A stretch of 64,000 bases of DNA from Isoperla grammatica (GCA_945910005.1 OX246743.1:38867461-38931460), one strand, 5' to 3'. Positions 34,231 through 47,053 are shown, counted from the first letter of the stretch. A program made the numbers and translations. The notes: generated by a model not told the origin, from the letters alone.

Positions 34231-34399
34231 CTTACGTTCTGGCTTTCACACTTCGCCGAGCTTTTGGTTGAAGAATCATTACGTAAACATAAAAACATAA
34301 CTTATTTTGTATCATCTTTCTTTTCTGTCAATAATATATAGCCTGTGATAAGCAACTACAGCTACTGATACTTTTCCATGCGATTCCCTATTTGTAAAG

Positions 34400-34607
34400 T
34401 TGAGAAACTGTAAGAATGACGGCACACTCCATATCCCCTCCACAGCTACCCGACCTCCCTCAACTCCATGACAACCTGACAAAATGAAAAGCGTAACTGC
34501 AAACCAGTTTGTTTCAGTTGTTCAGTTTGTTGTTTCATAGAGTTGAGGGGGGGTCGGGTAGCAGTGGTGGGGATAAGGAGGGGGCCGTCATTCTTACACT
34601 TTCTCAA
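34400..34607. mobile_element. MITE with inverted ends
   Basis: Left end TTGAGAAACTGTAAGAATGA and right end TCATTCTTACACTTTCTCAA are near complements; inner arms (GCTACCCGACC / GGTCGGGTAGC) also pair. No coding capacity. Confidence 0.8.
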
Positions 34608-35511
34608 TTATAGAAGCTGTCTCGCCGTTACTAATTAATACTGTTTCTTACTAAAAGGTGTTCATTGCAGAAGTTTACCACTCTAAATTCAACATTGAAT
34701 GCATCTAATTGAACATAAAAAGACGGGAATGGAGGTAATACATTATGATAGGCGTACGATGGATCGACATTGGCAATTTTATTGTTCAGAAATTGACTAT
34801 TACTATTCCAAACATATAACATGTAAATACAAGATGATGGACTATCCCTGCAGTAGGGGTGAACCCTATTAACAAATTGAGTATACAAAAATAAGTGTGC
34901 AAAGAAGTTGCGATTTTGCATTTACAGTACATACCCTACATGCCATATTTGCTTAGCGAATGTCTACTTGTCATCTATAACGTTGACTGTCAAAGGATAA
35001 CAATAAATACAACACACAATACAATATAACAATAAGCAAACGCCAAACAAGCAAGAAATCAAACATAAAACATTGAAAACAAATCAAGGACTTCATTGTT
35101 GTACATAAACACACAAATCATTTAGAGCTTAGATGACTACGAAACGTATTCTCAGTCAACATATGAACAACATTTTTAGTAAAAAAATACTGCTAGGGGT
35201 ACTAGTACAGTAGATTTAAATATAAATCAACTATAGCGGCTAATGTTGAATATAATGAAAAGCAGGCACTCACGCCCAAGTAGTATTACTTAAGTAAGTA
35301 TTATGTGCTACAAATTACACAATCAAATCAAATATTTTTAATGAAATTGTCGACCCATAAAATTAATAAATAATATATAAAAAAATAAAAAAATGAAACG
35401 TATTCTCAGTCAACATATCTGCCAGTGACGCTAGTGGTTTCACGGTCGCCATGATCTGCTATGTCGCGTTGCACGATCTGTGTATAATATTGTACCGTGG
35501 TGACAACCAAA

Positions 35512-35984
35512 CTAATGCATTTCCATATGGCTGTACAACTCCATCATGGAGTTTGCCCTATGAGTACAATGCGGGCACAGAAAAGAAGTCCCACACTCAG
35601 TCTGCAAGTGATCATTCAACGCCTCCACATTTCCCAGCGTCTCATGACACTTCGGACATTTATAAGGCTTCTGTGCACAACTTAGTTTCATATGATTCGT
35701 CAAACTATGTTTGTTCTTGTAACTGATGTTGCAATTTGGACACTTGTGTGGCTGTCTGCCGCAGTCGTTCTTAAGGTGGCTGGATAAATTACGTTTATGC
35801 ATAAAAATCGAAGAACAATTCGGGCAATCGTAAGTTTCCTGGCGTCCACAGTCGTGCTTGAGATGGTGAGAGAAGCTTCGTTTGTGTTTATAGCTGGCGT
35901 TGCAGGAACTACAATAGTATCTCACAGTTGGGGCCTGTCCTTCGAAGGGAAAACTGGTCACAGAATTTCTTGCATCACCAGGAC
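35512..35984 (-). CDS. lola: lola alternative terminal exon T20 (5 zinc fingers)
   Basis: Exon of 157 residues, acceptor TTATGTTTCAG ending at 35985, phase 1 (G|GT). Four CCHC fingers (CSSCNASY...HLKHDC, CPNCSSIF...HLKNDC, CPNCNISY...HMKLSC, CPKCHETL...HLQTEC) with GRQ-type linkers, then a last finger CPHCTHRANSMMELYSHMEMH with H-x3-H. Relatives by the DCGR linker are T21 and T22. Confidence 0.9.
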
Positions 35985-38082
35985 CTGAAACATAAGTTTC
36001 AAGCGCCAAACGTTAATGATTGACAAAGGAGAACTACAATCTCATGTACAGCCGCTGACACATATAAATTACATATAGACCAGAAACCCTCTTGATTCTA
36101 ATAGTTATTGTTGTAATTTACTCTAGATCAAGTCTTAAATCATCAAGGCACATTCGCATATGATTATAAGAACAACCCTCAGCCATACTGTATAAAAAGA
36201 TACGTGCAGAAGAACTGTTAGAGGAAGGAATATTTCTGTGGTGCCCTTAATTTACTTCCGACACCTGGTGTGCATGTACACCCACAGACATGTATACATC
36301 AAGCGAAGTAAAGCTATCTTCCCTATCAACATCCTTTCAGTTCAGGTTAATTCCTGGCTTCTTGATTGTGTGAATGTAGCACCCTTGTTTTGTCTTGCGT
36401 ATTTCAAACGATAAAGAACACTCTATACTTTGTAAATCCTAGACTTGATATTAGACTGCGCAAGAGCATTTAGCCAAGTCAATAATATAGGCCGAACGTA
36501 TTTAAAAGCTTCAGTAGTCAATACGATAACAAAATAATCACACAATCAGACATTCATGTACTGACCCGAAGAGGTCGTTGAAAAAGAAGCTATCTTTACT
36601 TACTTACTTACTTTGATTTATGTATTGTTATGAGTAATAAACTCTTCCAGCTAACTGTTCAACTTGGCAACGGCCTATTGCTCATGCCCGTTTTTGCAAG
36701 AACAGCAGCATACATACCAGAAAGGGTTCTACCTTTTCCGCTTGTACTTTCGATGACACACTCATTGAATGTCTGTAAATCTTCTCTAACGACATATTTT
36801 TCAATTTTTTTTCTAACTTTTGATCGTTTGTTCTCCTGTAATAGTTGTCTTAAAAATGTTCTTACTTTAAAAATTGTTTTCTGTTTTTTCTGTTTAATTA
36901 TTTTTATCATCTTTTCCCTGTTTCCTTATATCATTATATATTTATTATTACACTTAATGGTCAGCTACTTTTAGTACGGGTTGACAGTTATTCCTTGTGT
37001 TTGAATCTGTGCTCTTTCTGCAAATCCCGTTATAGAATCACTGACAACCTAAATATTAAATATAAATATAAATAAATATAAATATTAAGCTTTAGTTTTA
37101 TTTTATGGCTGACTAAATCACATTTCCCCCTATTTATTACGATATACCGAACGCTTGTTGACAACAGAATGCATACACCTATTTCAGTACTTTGATTGCG
37201 TTTGTTGTTGAACTGCAGAGTAATGCAAATCACAAGGACCAAAGTTTATGAAACACAGATTAATTTATGTTACAATACATACAATGTAGTAATTTCTTTA
37301 ATTTTTGGTCTGACAATACAAGATTCGTACAAGACTGGGTAGTGTATATAGGGTTTATTTCTACACCTTTAAAAAACATGCTGAGAATGTCTTTAGAAAC
37401 GTCGAAAGTATCTGCGCTATCTAGGACATGGTATTTACTCTGGCGCACGATTAATAACGACATTTAATTCATTTTCGCTTTCTTCATTTACAAATATAAC
37501 AAGAAAAACGTTTAAATGTTAGGACAATCAAAATAGGAGATGAGCATATTATGTACACGTATAATGCCTTAAACAATCATCCTTATACCTAACTAAAGTA
37601 TTGTATTTCAATAAACATTTCAACAAAATTTTTTAACAAGGAGTTTTCCAAGTGATCATTGTTAACAACATGTGGAGTTAACATATCTAAGCATTAACAA
37701 AAGATACCTTTACTTCATTTATCAATCAAATATCAAACTTTGGATCTTCTATATTGGAAACAGGAATATGCTCACACGACCAAAGAGCCACGCATAACAT
37801 TTGAATATATACATAACAATACATTTTGACACTCTAAGATCAATGGCACACATTGGCAGATCAACATAGCATTTATTTTACTCAGCCTCACGAAGATTTC
37901 ATATATTATATAACATTCTTTTAGCTCTTCACCAGAGGCCGACAACCTATTGCTCCAGTTGTTCGTTTCTTGTCATAACGAAAACATCGTTTTGGCAATG
38001 TTATATATGTTCTTATTTACACTCCGTACGCCACTCTCTTTATCCTGCTTATAAATTCTTTCCTTTCAATGCATTCCATTAC
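35985..38082. other. Intron between T21 and T20
   Basis: About 2 kb of AT-rich sequence. Open frames near 36630-36974 are low-complexity, with no domain or splice context. Nothing supported. Confidence 0.4.
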
Positions 38083-38440
38083 ACTAGTTTGTACAAGAAA
38101 GTAGTTGCTTCAACCACAGTCGTGTGCCTAGCTATAAATATAAAAACAAGTATACTTGTTAAGTACTTGTTAAGTATAACAAGTTATTTTCTAAGTTTTA
38201 TTACAGTTTGAACACAAAAACGGACGTTTCTGCCACAATCATGGTTGATGTCTCTAGATGAACTCTCAAAGTAATGTTTCACTAGTTTGTATACAAAAAA
38301 GCAGTTACTTCAACCACAGTTGTGTGCCTCGCTAAATATTGTTAATTTCTAAGTTTTATTACAGTTTGAACACAAAAACGGACGTTTCTGCTACAATCAT
38401 GATTGATATCTCTAGATCAACTCTCAAAGTAATGTTTCAC
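38083..38440 (-). repeat. Degenerate tandem finger modules downstream of T21
   Basis: Two units beginning ACTAGTTTGT (38083 and 38281, followed by T21's own end at 38439), spaced 198 and 158 bp. Each carries AACACAAAAACGGACG and CACAATCATG(G/A)TTGAT, which on the minus strand read as decayed finger tail plus linker (DINHDCGRN). They lie after the T21 stop and are not open in one frame. Confidence 0.8.
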
Positions 38441-38948
38441 TAGTTTGTGTAAAAAAGTAAGTTGCTTCTACCACAATCATGCTTGATGTGCCACGCCAAA
38501 CACTGATAGTTCCTGTAAGTCTTATTACACTGTGGACACACATGCGGATCTTTACGTCCACAATCATCTTTGATATGTCTGGATAAACTCCGATGGTTTT
38601 TATAAGTTGTGGGACAGTTGGGACATTTTAGTCGTTCTTCACGCCCACAATCTTGCTTCATATGTCTCAGTAAACTATGTTGGTACTTGTACGTTGCCGA
38701 GCAGTTTCCACAGGTGAAGCTTTCTTTGAGGCCACAGTTTCTCATGTGATATACTAATCTAGATTTAGAAGTAACGGCTGTGTTGCATCTTGGACAAGTC
38801 AGTGACTCTTTGTGCGCACAATCCTGCTTTGAGTGACTGCGCAGAGCGTGTCTTGTGTTAAACCTAGCGCTGCATTTAACACACTGGAATCGTCCAAGCA
38901 TCTGACCACCAACTTGTGAAGATATTCGAATCAATCTGCTATCAGGCC
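38440..38948 (-). CDS. lola: lola alternative terminal exon T21 (5 CCHC fingers)
   Basis: Exon of 169 residues, acceptor GTTCATGTTTCAG ending at 38949, phase 1 (G|GG). Five CCHC fingers: CVKCSARF...HSKQDC, CPRCNTAV...HMRNC (shorter H-x3-C), CGNCSATY...HMKQDC, CPNCPTTY...HIKDDC and CPQCNKTY...HIKHDC, with DCGR linkers. There is no final C2H2 finger. The tail SNLLFYTN follows the last module, and decayed finger copies continue in the 3' flank. Confidence 0.9.
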
Positions 38949-40466
38949 CTGAAACATGAACGGAAATAATAAATACGATATTTTGGTTTCATTTGTAGTA
39001 ATCTCGTATGCCTTAATGTTACCATAGCTACTACTTTTATTAGACTAGTGTGCAAGAGAAGAAAAGATACATGCAGCTACATACAGATACATACAGCTTC
39101 CCTTACTATAATACTAATGAAATATATCATCTTTCGGAACAATTTTTGTAGACAACGTACGAAATCCCATCAATCTCGTACACATTTAATACCTCTTATG
39201 TCTAGTTAGTAATTTATATATTAACTTAATAGTTTCAAAATAATTTGATACTTGAACAAGGAACCTGGCAACCCATTCAATTGTGAACGTGATTCGCATC
39301 AACGTACAATGCAACGAGTCTGGTATTCAAGGCAGAACAAAGGAGTACAACATAACTAAACATAAAATAAATTTCTCAAATTCTCATAAGAATGTACACC
39401 AGGTTTATTTTCAATATAATAATAATACAGTAGTAGAACAACACAGTAATAGTTGGGTTGGTGATTGCGATAATTTGTATATCAACAATGTTTTTTAAGC
39501 ATTGATGTATGCCCCTGATACATCAGTATGAAAGAAAGAGTCAAACCTAATGCTTCCTTACACATTCATGTATTCTACAGTATGTTACCCATAACATCAA
39601 TAGAACTGAAATATTTTACACGACAGCGTTTTGCATCTGGCTGTGTAGTATTCAAGTTCCATGAAGTTGATCACAACCATACTGGGCACAGTTCGTCTTG
39701 TCTTTCATTAATTCAAAACGTCTCTAAACCCACCAGAAACATTAAAACACGTGATACATGCGCCCTTCGTTAACAATACAGAAACATCCGGCTAGAGTTT
39801 GAAGCAAGACAGACAATCTAGATCTACAGTGCAGTTCCGCGGGAGTTTACACCAACCTTTTAGGTAGTTTTCTTGGTACACCCCTAGAGCAAAGTACAGT
39901 CGAGCAATTATTTCCATTCAAACTCGAGCAAAGGACGAGGAATTCAGATGACTGAATACACTCATCACATTCTTCAAGGCGATGACGTCCGATCGTTCTA
40001 GGAAAACAAGAAATCCTGAGGTAGCTTATCTTTCAACGTATCTATGGGTGTCCAAAACGGGCAGGGGGGGGGGAAATGGTGTGGCCATGGTGTAAACTCC
40101 TGCGGAACTCTACTGTAGTTATCCACGCTTGCCAGTCCCATGTTGAGGAATAGCCCTCTCCAATACTACCAACTTAATAGTCTACAGCTATCGCTCCTGC
40201 CGTCTACTTGACACTGGTGAGTGGTGATACTTTCACCTAGTATGTTGGTACAATGCCTTTAGTTACTACTTGTTATCCTTAGCAATGTGTGCGTGCACCG
40301 AGCTTTATACCTGCGAATAAATGTAAATCCTATCTCTTCTGGAAAACGCGAAAAACTTACCAAATTGGTCAATTGTTGGCATAAGAAGATGTCGATAAAT
40401 AAATAAAAAAATTTAAGTGTGGGATAAATTTCGTCTACATTAGAAGAGATGATACCGTGAGTGTAC
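38949..40466. other. Intron between T22 repeats and T21
   Basis: Contains a mariner-like MITE (39824-40118). No exon recognised. Confidence 0.45.
39824..40118. mobile_element. Tc1/mariner-like MITE
   Basis: Inverted ends CTACAGTGCAGTTCCGC and the complement GCGGAACTCTACTGTAG, with GGAGTTTACACC just inside on both sides. If the termini are CAGT, the flanking dinucleotide is TA on both sides, as in mariner insertion. 295 bp, non-coding. Confidence 0.78.
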
Positions 40467-41025
40467 TTTATGTGTGACAACCCCCTCTCTTCGTGTGACG
40501 ATACAGACTAGTCCTACTCTTGAAGCAGCTGTGACAAGTCGGACACTCATACGGGTTGGTCCGTCCACACTCGTGGTTCACTTGTCTGTCTTGCACGCGA
40601 AGCCAGTGTACTTTATGTGTGACGATACAGAGTAGTCCTACTCTTGAAGCAGCTGTGACAAGTCGGACACTCATACGGGTTGGTCCGTCCACACTCGTGG
40701 TTCACTTGTCTGTCTTGCACGCGAAGCCAGTGTACTTTATGTGTGACAACCCCCTCTCTTTGTGTGACGATACAGACTAGTCCTACTCTTGAAGCAGCTG
40801 TGACAAGCGGGACACTCATACGGGTTGGTCGGTCCACACTCGTGGTTCACGTGTCTGTCTTGCACGCGAAGCCAGTGTACTTTATGTGTGACAACCCCCT
40901 CTCTTTGTGTGACGATACAGAGTAGTCCTACTCTTGAAGCAGCTGTGACAAGTCGGACACTCATACGGGTTGGTCCGTCCACACTCGTGGTTCACGTGTC
41001 GAGACAGACTCGTCTTGCACGCGAA
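40467..41025 (-). repeat. Tandem copies of the last fingers of T22
   Basis: Four copies starting TTTATGTGTGAC at 40467, 40612, 40736 and 40881, spaced 145, 124 and 145 bp. The short unit lacks a 21-bp block. The rightmost copy is the coding end of T22; the others follow its stop. On the minus strand each encodes the finger CPTCHSCFKSRT-LYRH and the preceding NHECGRTNPYE linker. Copies are nearly identical, so the duplication is recent. Confidence 0.92.
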
Positions 41026-41342
41026 GCTCGATGAACACTTCGGACACTTGTGAGGTTCACGTCGACCGCAGTTGTGCTTCGTGTGGAAGAGTAAACTATT
41101 CCTGGTCTTGAAGAGCGAAGCACAATTCTGACACTTGTGAGGTTCTGTCCTACCACAGTCGTGCTTGATGTGGGTGTTTAGGTTGCGTCGCTGCTTGAAG
41201 CGAGAGTTGCAGGTCGGACATTGGAGAGGGTAGCTTCGGCCGCAGTCGTGCTTGATGTGATAAGCTAGACTGTTCTTGTGGCTGTAGCTTGCGTTGCATA
41301 GTTGACACTGGTGACGTTTAACCACCAAGGCACCGCCCACTC
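40882..41342 (-). CDS. lola: lola alternative terminal exon T22 (5 zinc fingers)
   Basis: Exon of 153 residues, acceptor AGTCACTTGTTGCAG ending at 41343, phase 1 (G|GA). Fingers: CQLCNASY...HIKHDC, CPTCNSRF...HIKHDC, CQNCASLF...HTKHNC, CPKCSSSF...HVNHEC and CPTCHSCFKSRTTLYRHTKRGGC, with GR-(T/R/S)-P linkers. The last finger has a longer H-to-C gap and a stop immediately after. Its end is repeated three more times downstream (40467-40881). Confidence 0.91.
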
Positions 41343-42753
41343 CTGCAACAAGTGACTACGTTTAATAAATTGACAAACGTGTCCCGTTTGATAGAGTCGG
41401 TATTACGAGCAGCTAATAAGAAAATTAGTAGCTAGTAACTTGTTTTTACTATGGCAATTACCAATCAGAAGCCTCAAAACCCACCTAACAGCTTAAGCGC
41501 CATTCTCAATCGACTTTAAGGTGTAAGTCGTAAGGTTTATGGAGCAAGGCGTAAGAAATGACAATTAAGCTTTCACATAACAAGTGAATTCTGAATGGTG
41601 CTTTATTATTCTTTACTATAACTGTTCATAATACCTGACCTTCGCATTACAATTACAGTTTGTTTAACAATGTGGGATCAGAGGAAAATTAGAAATCCCC
41701 AAAAATGAGTTTTGCAATTATATAAGAATTAACTTGGGCTTCGAATGCTTAACTGTTTTTAATTACATCATGTAAAATCTCTTGGATACAAAGATGAAAA
41801 ATTTGTTGATAAAGAGTAAAAACAATGGATTGTGTTTATTGAGAAGCTCTCATTGAAACGAAAGGAGCAATAATTTAGTTGCACATATTTTGAGGCACGA
41901 ATGTATTTATTTATTTATTTAAATAGCGCTTCGGTAAATACATAGTGGTGTACAGGACACCTGTATATTATATTTAGCTTGTCAACTCTCAAATGAACAC
42001 TAAATTTAAAAATTAAAAAATTTAAGAAATTAAACATTTACACATTTAGCAGACATATGACTAAAGAATGTAAGGGACACAAAGTGGAAGTGGGGGAGGA
42101 AAAATATTAAAGAAAGACCGAGCTTGAAATGACTGGTGGAAAATAAGAAATGATGGAAAGCTGTTTCAAACCATTCTAAGAACTGATAACACGAAGAATA
42201 TCATGGATACATACAACAAATCAGTTAAATTTTAGGTTTTGGTATGAGTAATGACACAATGTATTTGTACGGTTTATTTATTGAAAAAATATAAACGGCA
42301 ATTACAAAAAAAATCGGTAAGAATATAATTCTACGCGTAGATTGAGTATGGTTAACATTTGTGGTTTGTTGCAAGTAACAATGATACAACTACGGTAGGT
42401 AGTAGCTATCTCATTAGATTTTATAATACGTCTTTTGTTTGGGTTTGGCACTACATTGGCCAAAGGTTTTTGGATATTTTCTTCTTGCAAAATTAATCAA
42501 CAACGTTGGGGTGAATGAATAAACTTGTAATAAATGGTAGATACAACTTTATTACTACAACATATTCCACATGGAAGAATAGAGTACATTGAGTAAAATA
42601 TTTCTTTGTGAGAATTTAAAAAATATAAAGAACATAGAAAATAAGCACTTTAATAGAATCAATAAATCATATAGGTAAAAATTGTGTATGGCGTAGTATG
42701 AAACAGAGCTTAGAATTGTATCTTCTATAAAAAAACAAATCAATCAATGCCAC
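41343..42753. other. Intron between T23 and T22
   Basis: Minus-strand AATAAA at 42548-42553 probably ends T23. No exon or complete mobile element recognised. Confidence 0.45.
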
Positions 42754-43124
42754 TCAACAGATTGAATCCTTATGTCTATTTTTAATATGGCCAACTAAAT
42801 TGTGCTTGCGTTTCGCTTGGTAAGGACAGCAAGGGCACGAAAACTGTGGTTCTTTCCCACACTGGTATTTTACATGATTATACAAACTAGACTTTTGAGA
42901 AAAGTTTCTGCCACAGCTTCCGCACTTAATGTTCGTCTCTTGTCGACAGCCAAGCTTAATGTGCGAAAAAAGTAGATCTTTCCCTCCAAACAACAAGCTA
43001 CAATTTGGACACGCATACTGTTTATTCCCACAATAGAAAAAAATATGATGAGCTAAGGTGTGTTTGTTTTGGAAGACGGTACTGCAGACGTGACACTGAT
43101 ACATTTCACTATATTTTCCAGGGT
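42754..43124 (-). CDS. lola: lola alternative terminal exon T23 (4 zinc fingers)
   Basis: Exon of 123 residues, acceptor ACTTTGTTCCAG ending at 43125, phase 1 (G|AC). Fingers: CHVCSTVF...HIFFYC, CPNCSLLF...HIKLGC, CGSCGRNF...HVKYQC (CCHC) and, after GKEPQFS, C2H2 CPCCPYQAKRKHNLVGHIKNRH. The last two modules have the standard Lola end. Confidence 0.91.
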
Positions 43125-43216
43125 CTGGAACAAAGTTTGTAGCACATTATTAGTTTTGTGTAGATAAATATCGCGAATGTGTGATGAAGCGACTGCAAAG
43201 CTGACATCATTAGAAC

Positions 43217-43407
43217 TATAGTGTATTGCAATTAATCTGTGGTCCTAGGATCCCGCCCACCTTCCCCTACTTCACTCTATACCTCGAATCGCCGGCTCGA
43301 GCCAGGTACCCCTCGCGGCTGTCTCGCGCCAGCGATTCGTGGTATGGAGTGAGTTAGGGGAAGGTGGGCGGGATCCTAGGACCACAGATTCATTGCAATA
43401 CACTATA
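43217..43407. mobile_element. MITE, complete copy
   Basis: 191 bp with inverted repeats of about 65 bases: TATAGTGTATTGCAAT at the left and ATTGCAATACACTATA at the right, then GGTCCTAGGATCCCGCCCACC and its complement. Its GC-rich centre differs from the AT-rich host. 17165-17222 is a centre-deleted copy. Confidence 0.88.
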
Positions 43408-44555
43408 GATCAACACACTGTTATGTTTATGATCATGAATTAGATTGTTTGAGGGTAATTTACAGCCGAACTGAATATCCTGCTGAAGGACATTTCAAAA
43501 CGTACAGTAAATTAATATTGTAATAAGATCTCAGACAATATAGGTATCACAATTATTAAGGACAAGATTTATTTAGAACTGCGACAGACTTTTGAAAGGT
43601 TGGAAGAAGGGTTGGAAATTGGATTGGAATCTTATGACACATTTTATTTTCAATTATATTTTTAATTCATCTGTTTCTCTCGACATTGATGTAATCATTC
43701 GAAAGAAATGCGCGTATCACTTGAATGAAAGCCACAGACATACACACATACATACATACATACATACATACATACATACATACATACATACATACATACA
43801 TACATACATACATACATACATACATACATACATACATACATACATACATACATACATACATACATACATACATAACAGCAGATGGAAGGGGGTTCACATG
43901 GAAAAACCTGTGATTCAATGAGTGCCGGGAAAGAACTAGTAGTTTCTCGATGTTCATTCGTTGCTAAATAGTCGTTGAATTTAAAAAAGCTTTTGTCATC
44001 ACAGGTGACTACGTAGCAATACAATAAGTACACAACTGTTGATTATTGAAGTACTTGCTTTAATTAAGTTTACATTTCAATCATGAACATCATGGCTTCC
44101 TCGAATGAGCATTTACGATAAAACAATCACATAGGCAAATAGCTGATACAATTAACTGATGTCCGTAAATTATAGTTGCAAATAATTCACTATCAGGGTA
44201 AAATGGTCCTACTTCTAATTTACATATGGGAGTCCTCTTATCACAACTTAGCAATGGAAACGTATTGCCACATATAAATATCAAAGTATCGGAGTATGAT
44301 CTAATTACTTATTACCCAAGGATATATCAGGATATTATTGGCCACCCATATCATTACAGTTTCATTCTCGGAACGCACAAGTATAATAACACCACATCTT
44401 GTCGCCTCTAGGAACTTATACAGTGATAACAACTTAACTATTCATAACTTGTTACCTGCCCTTCCACTACAACTTGTCTTTGGACACTCCTCAGCTTTTC
44501 CTATCGTATCACAACTTGGCCCTTTAAACTCCTGGTTGGTAGGAGTTCAACACAC
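43408..44555. other. Intron between T24 and T23, with a microsatellite
   Basis: Carries (CATA)n at 43740-43873. No exon recognised. Confidence 0.45.
43740..43873. repeat. (CATA)n microsatellite
   Basis: About 130 bases of nearly pure CATA. Reading frames through it (HTYI or MYVC repeats) are artefacts. Confidence 0.95.
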
Positions 44556-44884
44556 TCACTTCGGCAATAACACGGACCGCCTAAGCTCACACTCAAATTT
44601 CGAATGGAAGACTAAAGTACTTTTCCGCTTAAACAGCTTAAAACACAACGGACATGCAACCTCCTTTCCACATTCGAAATTAATATGTTTGTTGTAGAAA
44701 TGTCTATGCACGAATGTCTGTTTACAATTCTGACATCTAAACAGTGGCTCTTGATTGTAGGTCTTCGTTTGATTCTTTGTTCTGTCGTCATGCATTAAGT
44801 CCTTGTTTAACATGGTGTAACAAGTAGCTGTGGCCGCTCTTCCTTGTTCAGAACCAAAACCGACGGGTGGGTAGGTTTCTGCGC
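44556..44884 (-). CDS. lola: lola alternative terminal exon T24 (2 CCHC fingers)
   Basis: Exon of 109 residues, acceptor TTCGGTTACAG ending at 44885, phase 1 (G|GC). A long leader of about 50 residues precedes CQNCKQTF...HINFEC, the short linker GKEVA and CPLCFKLF...HSKFEC. Both fingers are CCHC and the protein ends ten residues later. The first finger (VHRHFYNKH) recalls the Y/F-rich second fingers of T25-T27. Confidence 0.87.
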
Positions 44885-46385
44885 CTGTAACCGAAGACAT
44901 TAGTTAGAAAGACAATTGGTAAAAAATGATGGAAAATGAGGTTAACGTATCGAGCAGGGGTCTGTACAAAAACAGTCTATACATATTTACAGTTGAATTA
45001 TAGAATGGATGAATCAAATAGTGTATTTCTTCCATACCACACTGAATTACTCTAAACCAAACACTACAAGACAAGTAAAAATCAAGTTTGAGATGTAACA
45101 TTCTGGGAAAGCACACGAATTGTGCACATGCTGACGTCGTAGATGAGTGAGACCCTGGCCAATCAAATTTCAAGCGATCATATTATTGGATAATATTAAT
45201 GAATGAGGGGATTCGTTAAAGAAAATGGCAATTTACCTAAAAAAAAAACCCCATCAAGTATCCAATTGTATATCAATTATATTTATTATCAATCTAGACA
45301 ACCTATGTATAGTAACACAGCGTTCGACGTAAATGGTTTCTACAACATTGCATGGATTTACTTAAATTTGATTTAATTGCATCAACCCAATGAGTACACT
45401 CAATTTTTAAGTAAATAAATAAATAACTAAATTGGAATGCGATCTGTTTTACATGAAAACAACTTGTTGCATGAATGAAACGGAAGATATGACCTTGGTA
45501 ATACACAGTGGCATAAAACTAGCAGAGGTAACTATTTTGACAGGAAGCAGTTTGATACACTATTACTCATTGATGAAAACATAACGGTTTCCCCAAATCT
45601 ATTGTAACCATATTGTTCAAAGATGTCTCATTAAAAGAAGATCGAATTCCAGTACACAATCAACTACTTCTGTATTGTCTAATTATAACACAGCATTTGC
45701 TTCAGTTTGCAGCCAATACAGCTTACACATTATACCATTTCAATGACTCAAAGCATAAATTAATTCGTTATCCATGTAATAGCAGATACCACTACAAACA
45801 CAACCGAAAGATGGCAACAACAAAATGTACATTTCATTAGGGAGTATTAATAAATTAATTAATATCATAACTCAAAAACAAACATTCACAAATTTAAACA
45901 AATATGTTTTTGTGATAATATTAGGAATGTTAATATAAACGGTACTTATACAGATGTTAAAACATTTCACTCAATAAGACATAATATATTTAAAAAGATA
46001 TATATATATGTATTCATGTATTGTAAGTTGTACTGAATATAGAACTGTAACTCAAAATTTAATGAATAGAAAAACACCTAAGAGTTCTTAATTACTCGGA
46101 ACACATACATGAAAGTATAGTCACTTGAAGACGTACGGCATAGCATTTTACCTTATGATATCATATGACATGCGTGAAATGTATGGAAGTATTGAGTATT
46201 ATCAAAAGAGTTAATTGAAGTTTCATCCTCAGAATTAGAATGACTAGACACAACTATATAATATCTGTATCAACATGAGAACAAACCATCAATCCATCAA
46301 AATGAAATGATCAGAATTATAAATATTTACCGGGACATTGTAATACTGGTACTTGGAGAGCAATTAGTCATTTAGAAAATGCGTG
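44885..46385. other. Intron between T25 and T24
   Basis: A partial relative of the 20916-21058 inverted-repeat element lies at about 45125-45185. No exon recognised. Confidence 0.4.
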
Positions 46386-47053
46386 TCATTTCCCTGTTGG
46401 ATTATATTTGTGATGTACCCTCATGTGTTTCTGCAAATGATCCCTGCGCTTAGCTCTGTACGTACACAGATCGCACGCAAATCTAGGGTCTTTCCCACAC
46501 TCAAACTTGATATGTTTCTCCAGCGTCTTCTTCAGTGTGAAAATCGAACTGCAAGCCGGACATTTGAGTACTTTCCCACATTCATGTTTCACATGCGTAT
46601 CGAAGGCATTCTTAAACTTGAAAATCTGTTTACATTTCTGACATTGCAACACCTTTCCACACTCATGGGTGATATGTCTGTTATAATCACGAAGGTATTT
46701 GAAGTTCTTTTTACACGCATGACAACGAATGAGTAAACCACACTCATACTTCATGTGATACCGTAAACTACGTTTTAACTTAAAAGTGATATTACATTGT
46801 GTACACTGGACCATTTTGCCGCACTCGTAGTTCACGTGGTCACTGAAGCAAAGATTACTTTTGAACGATTCGTTGCAGACTTTGCACTTGAGTACGGGCA
46901 TGTTTTTACAGTATTTCAGATGTTGTATCAGTTCTTCTTCGGACGTGAAGTCCATCGTGCAAAACGAGCAGCGAGTGTTGATGGAAGGTTCGTCCACCAG
47001 ATGTTCCACGGCCACACAACTCATGGCCCCAAGAGGCCAAGGCTCCAGATCGT
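46386..47053 (-). CDS. lola: lola alternative terminal exon T25 (7 zinc fingers)
   Basis: Largest exon of the array, 222 residues, acceptor GATGTGTTTCAG ending at 47054, phase 1 (G|AC). Seven fingers: CSFCTMDF...HLKYC (H-x3-C), then five CCHC modules starting CKVCNESF, CTQCNITF, CHACKKNF, CQKCKQIF and CPACSSIF, then GKDPRFA and a last finger CDLCTYRAKRRDHLQKHMRVHH. The acidic leader is short. Order and sequence of the internal fingers parallel T26 and T27. Confidence 0.92.

Larger units (their letters stand above)
33937..35511. other. Intron between T20 and T19
   Basis: Holds copy 2 of the intronic repeat (34108-34230) and a MITE (34400-34607). No exon recognised elsewhere. Confidence 0.45.

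Noticed and set aside
36630..36974. 114-residue plus-strand frame with hydrophobic C-terminus
   Set aside because: Low-complexity T-rich sequence, no homolog recognised, no splice or promoter context.
40468..40982. Several 74-81 residue minus-strand frames with finger pieces
   Set aside because: Lie in the tandem copies after the T22 stop. They have no own acceptor and copies are out of frame with each other, so they are listed as repeats, not exons.
43592..44033. Frames with HTYI or MYVC repeats
   Set aside because: Read through the (CATA)n microsatellite.
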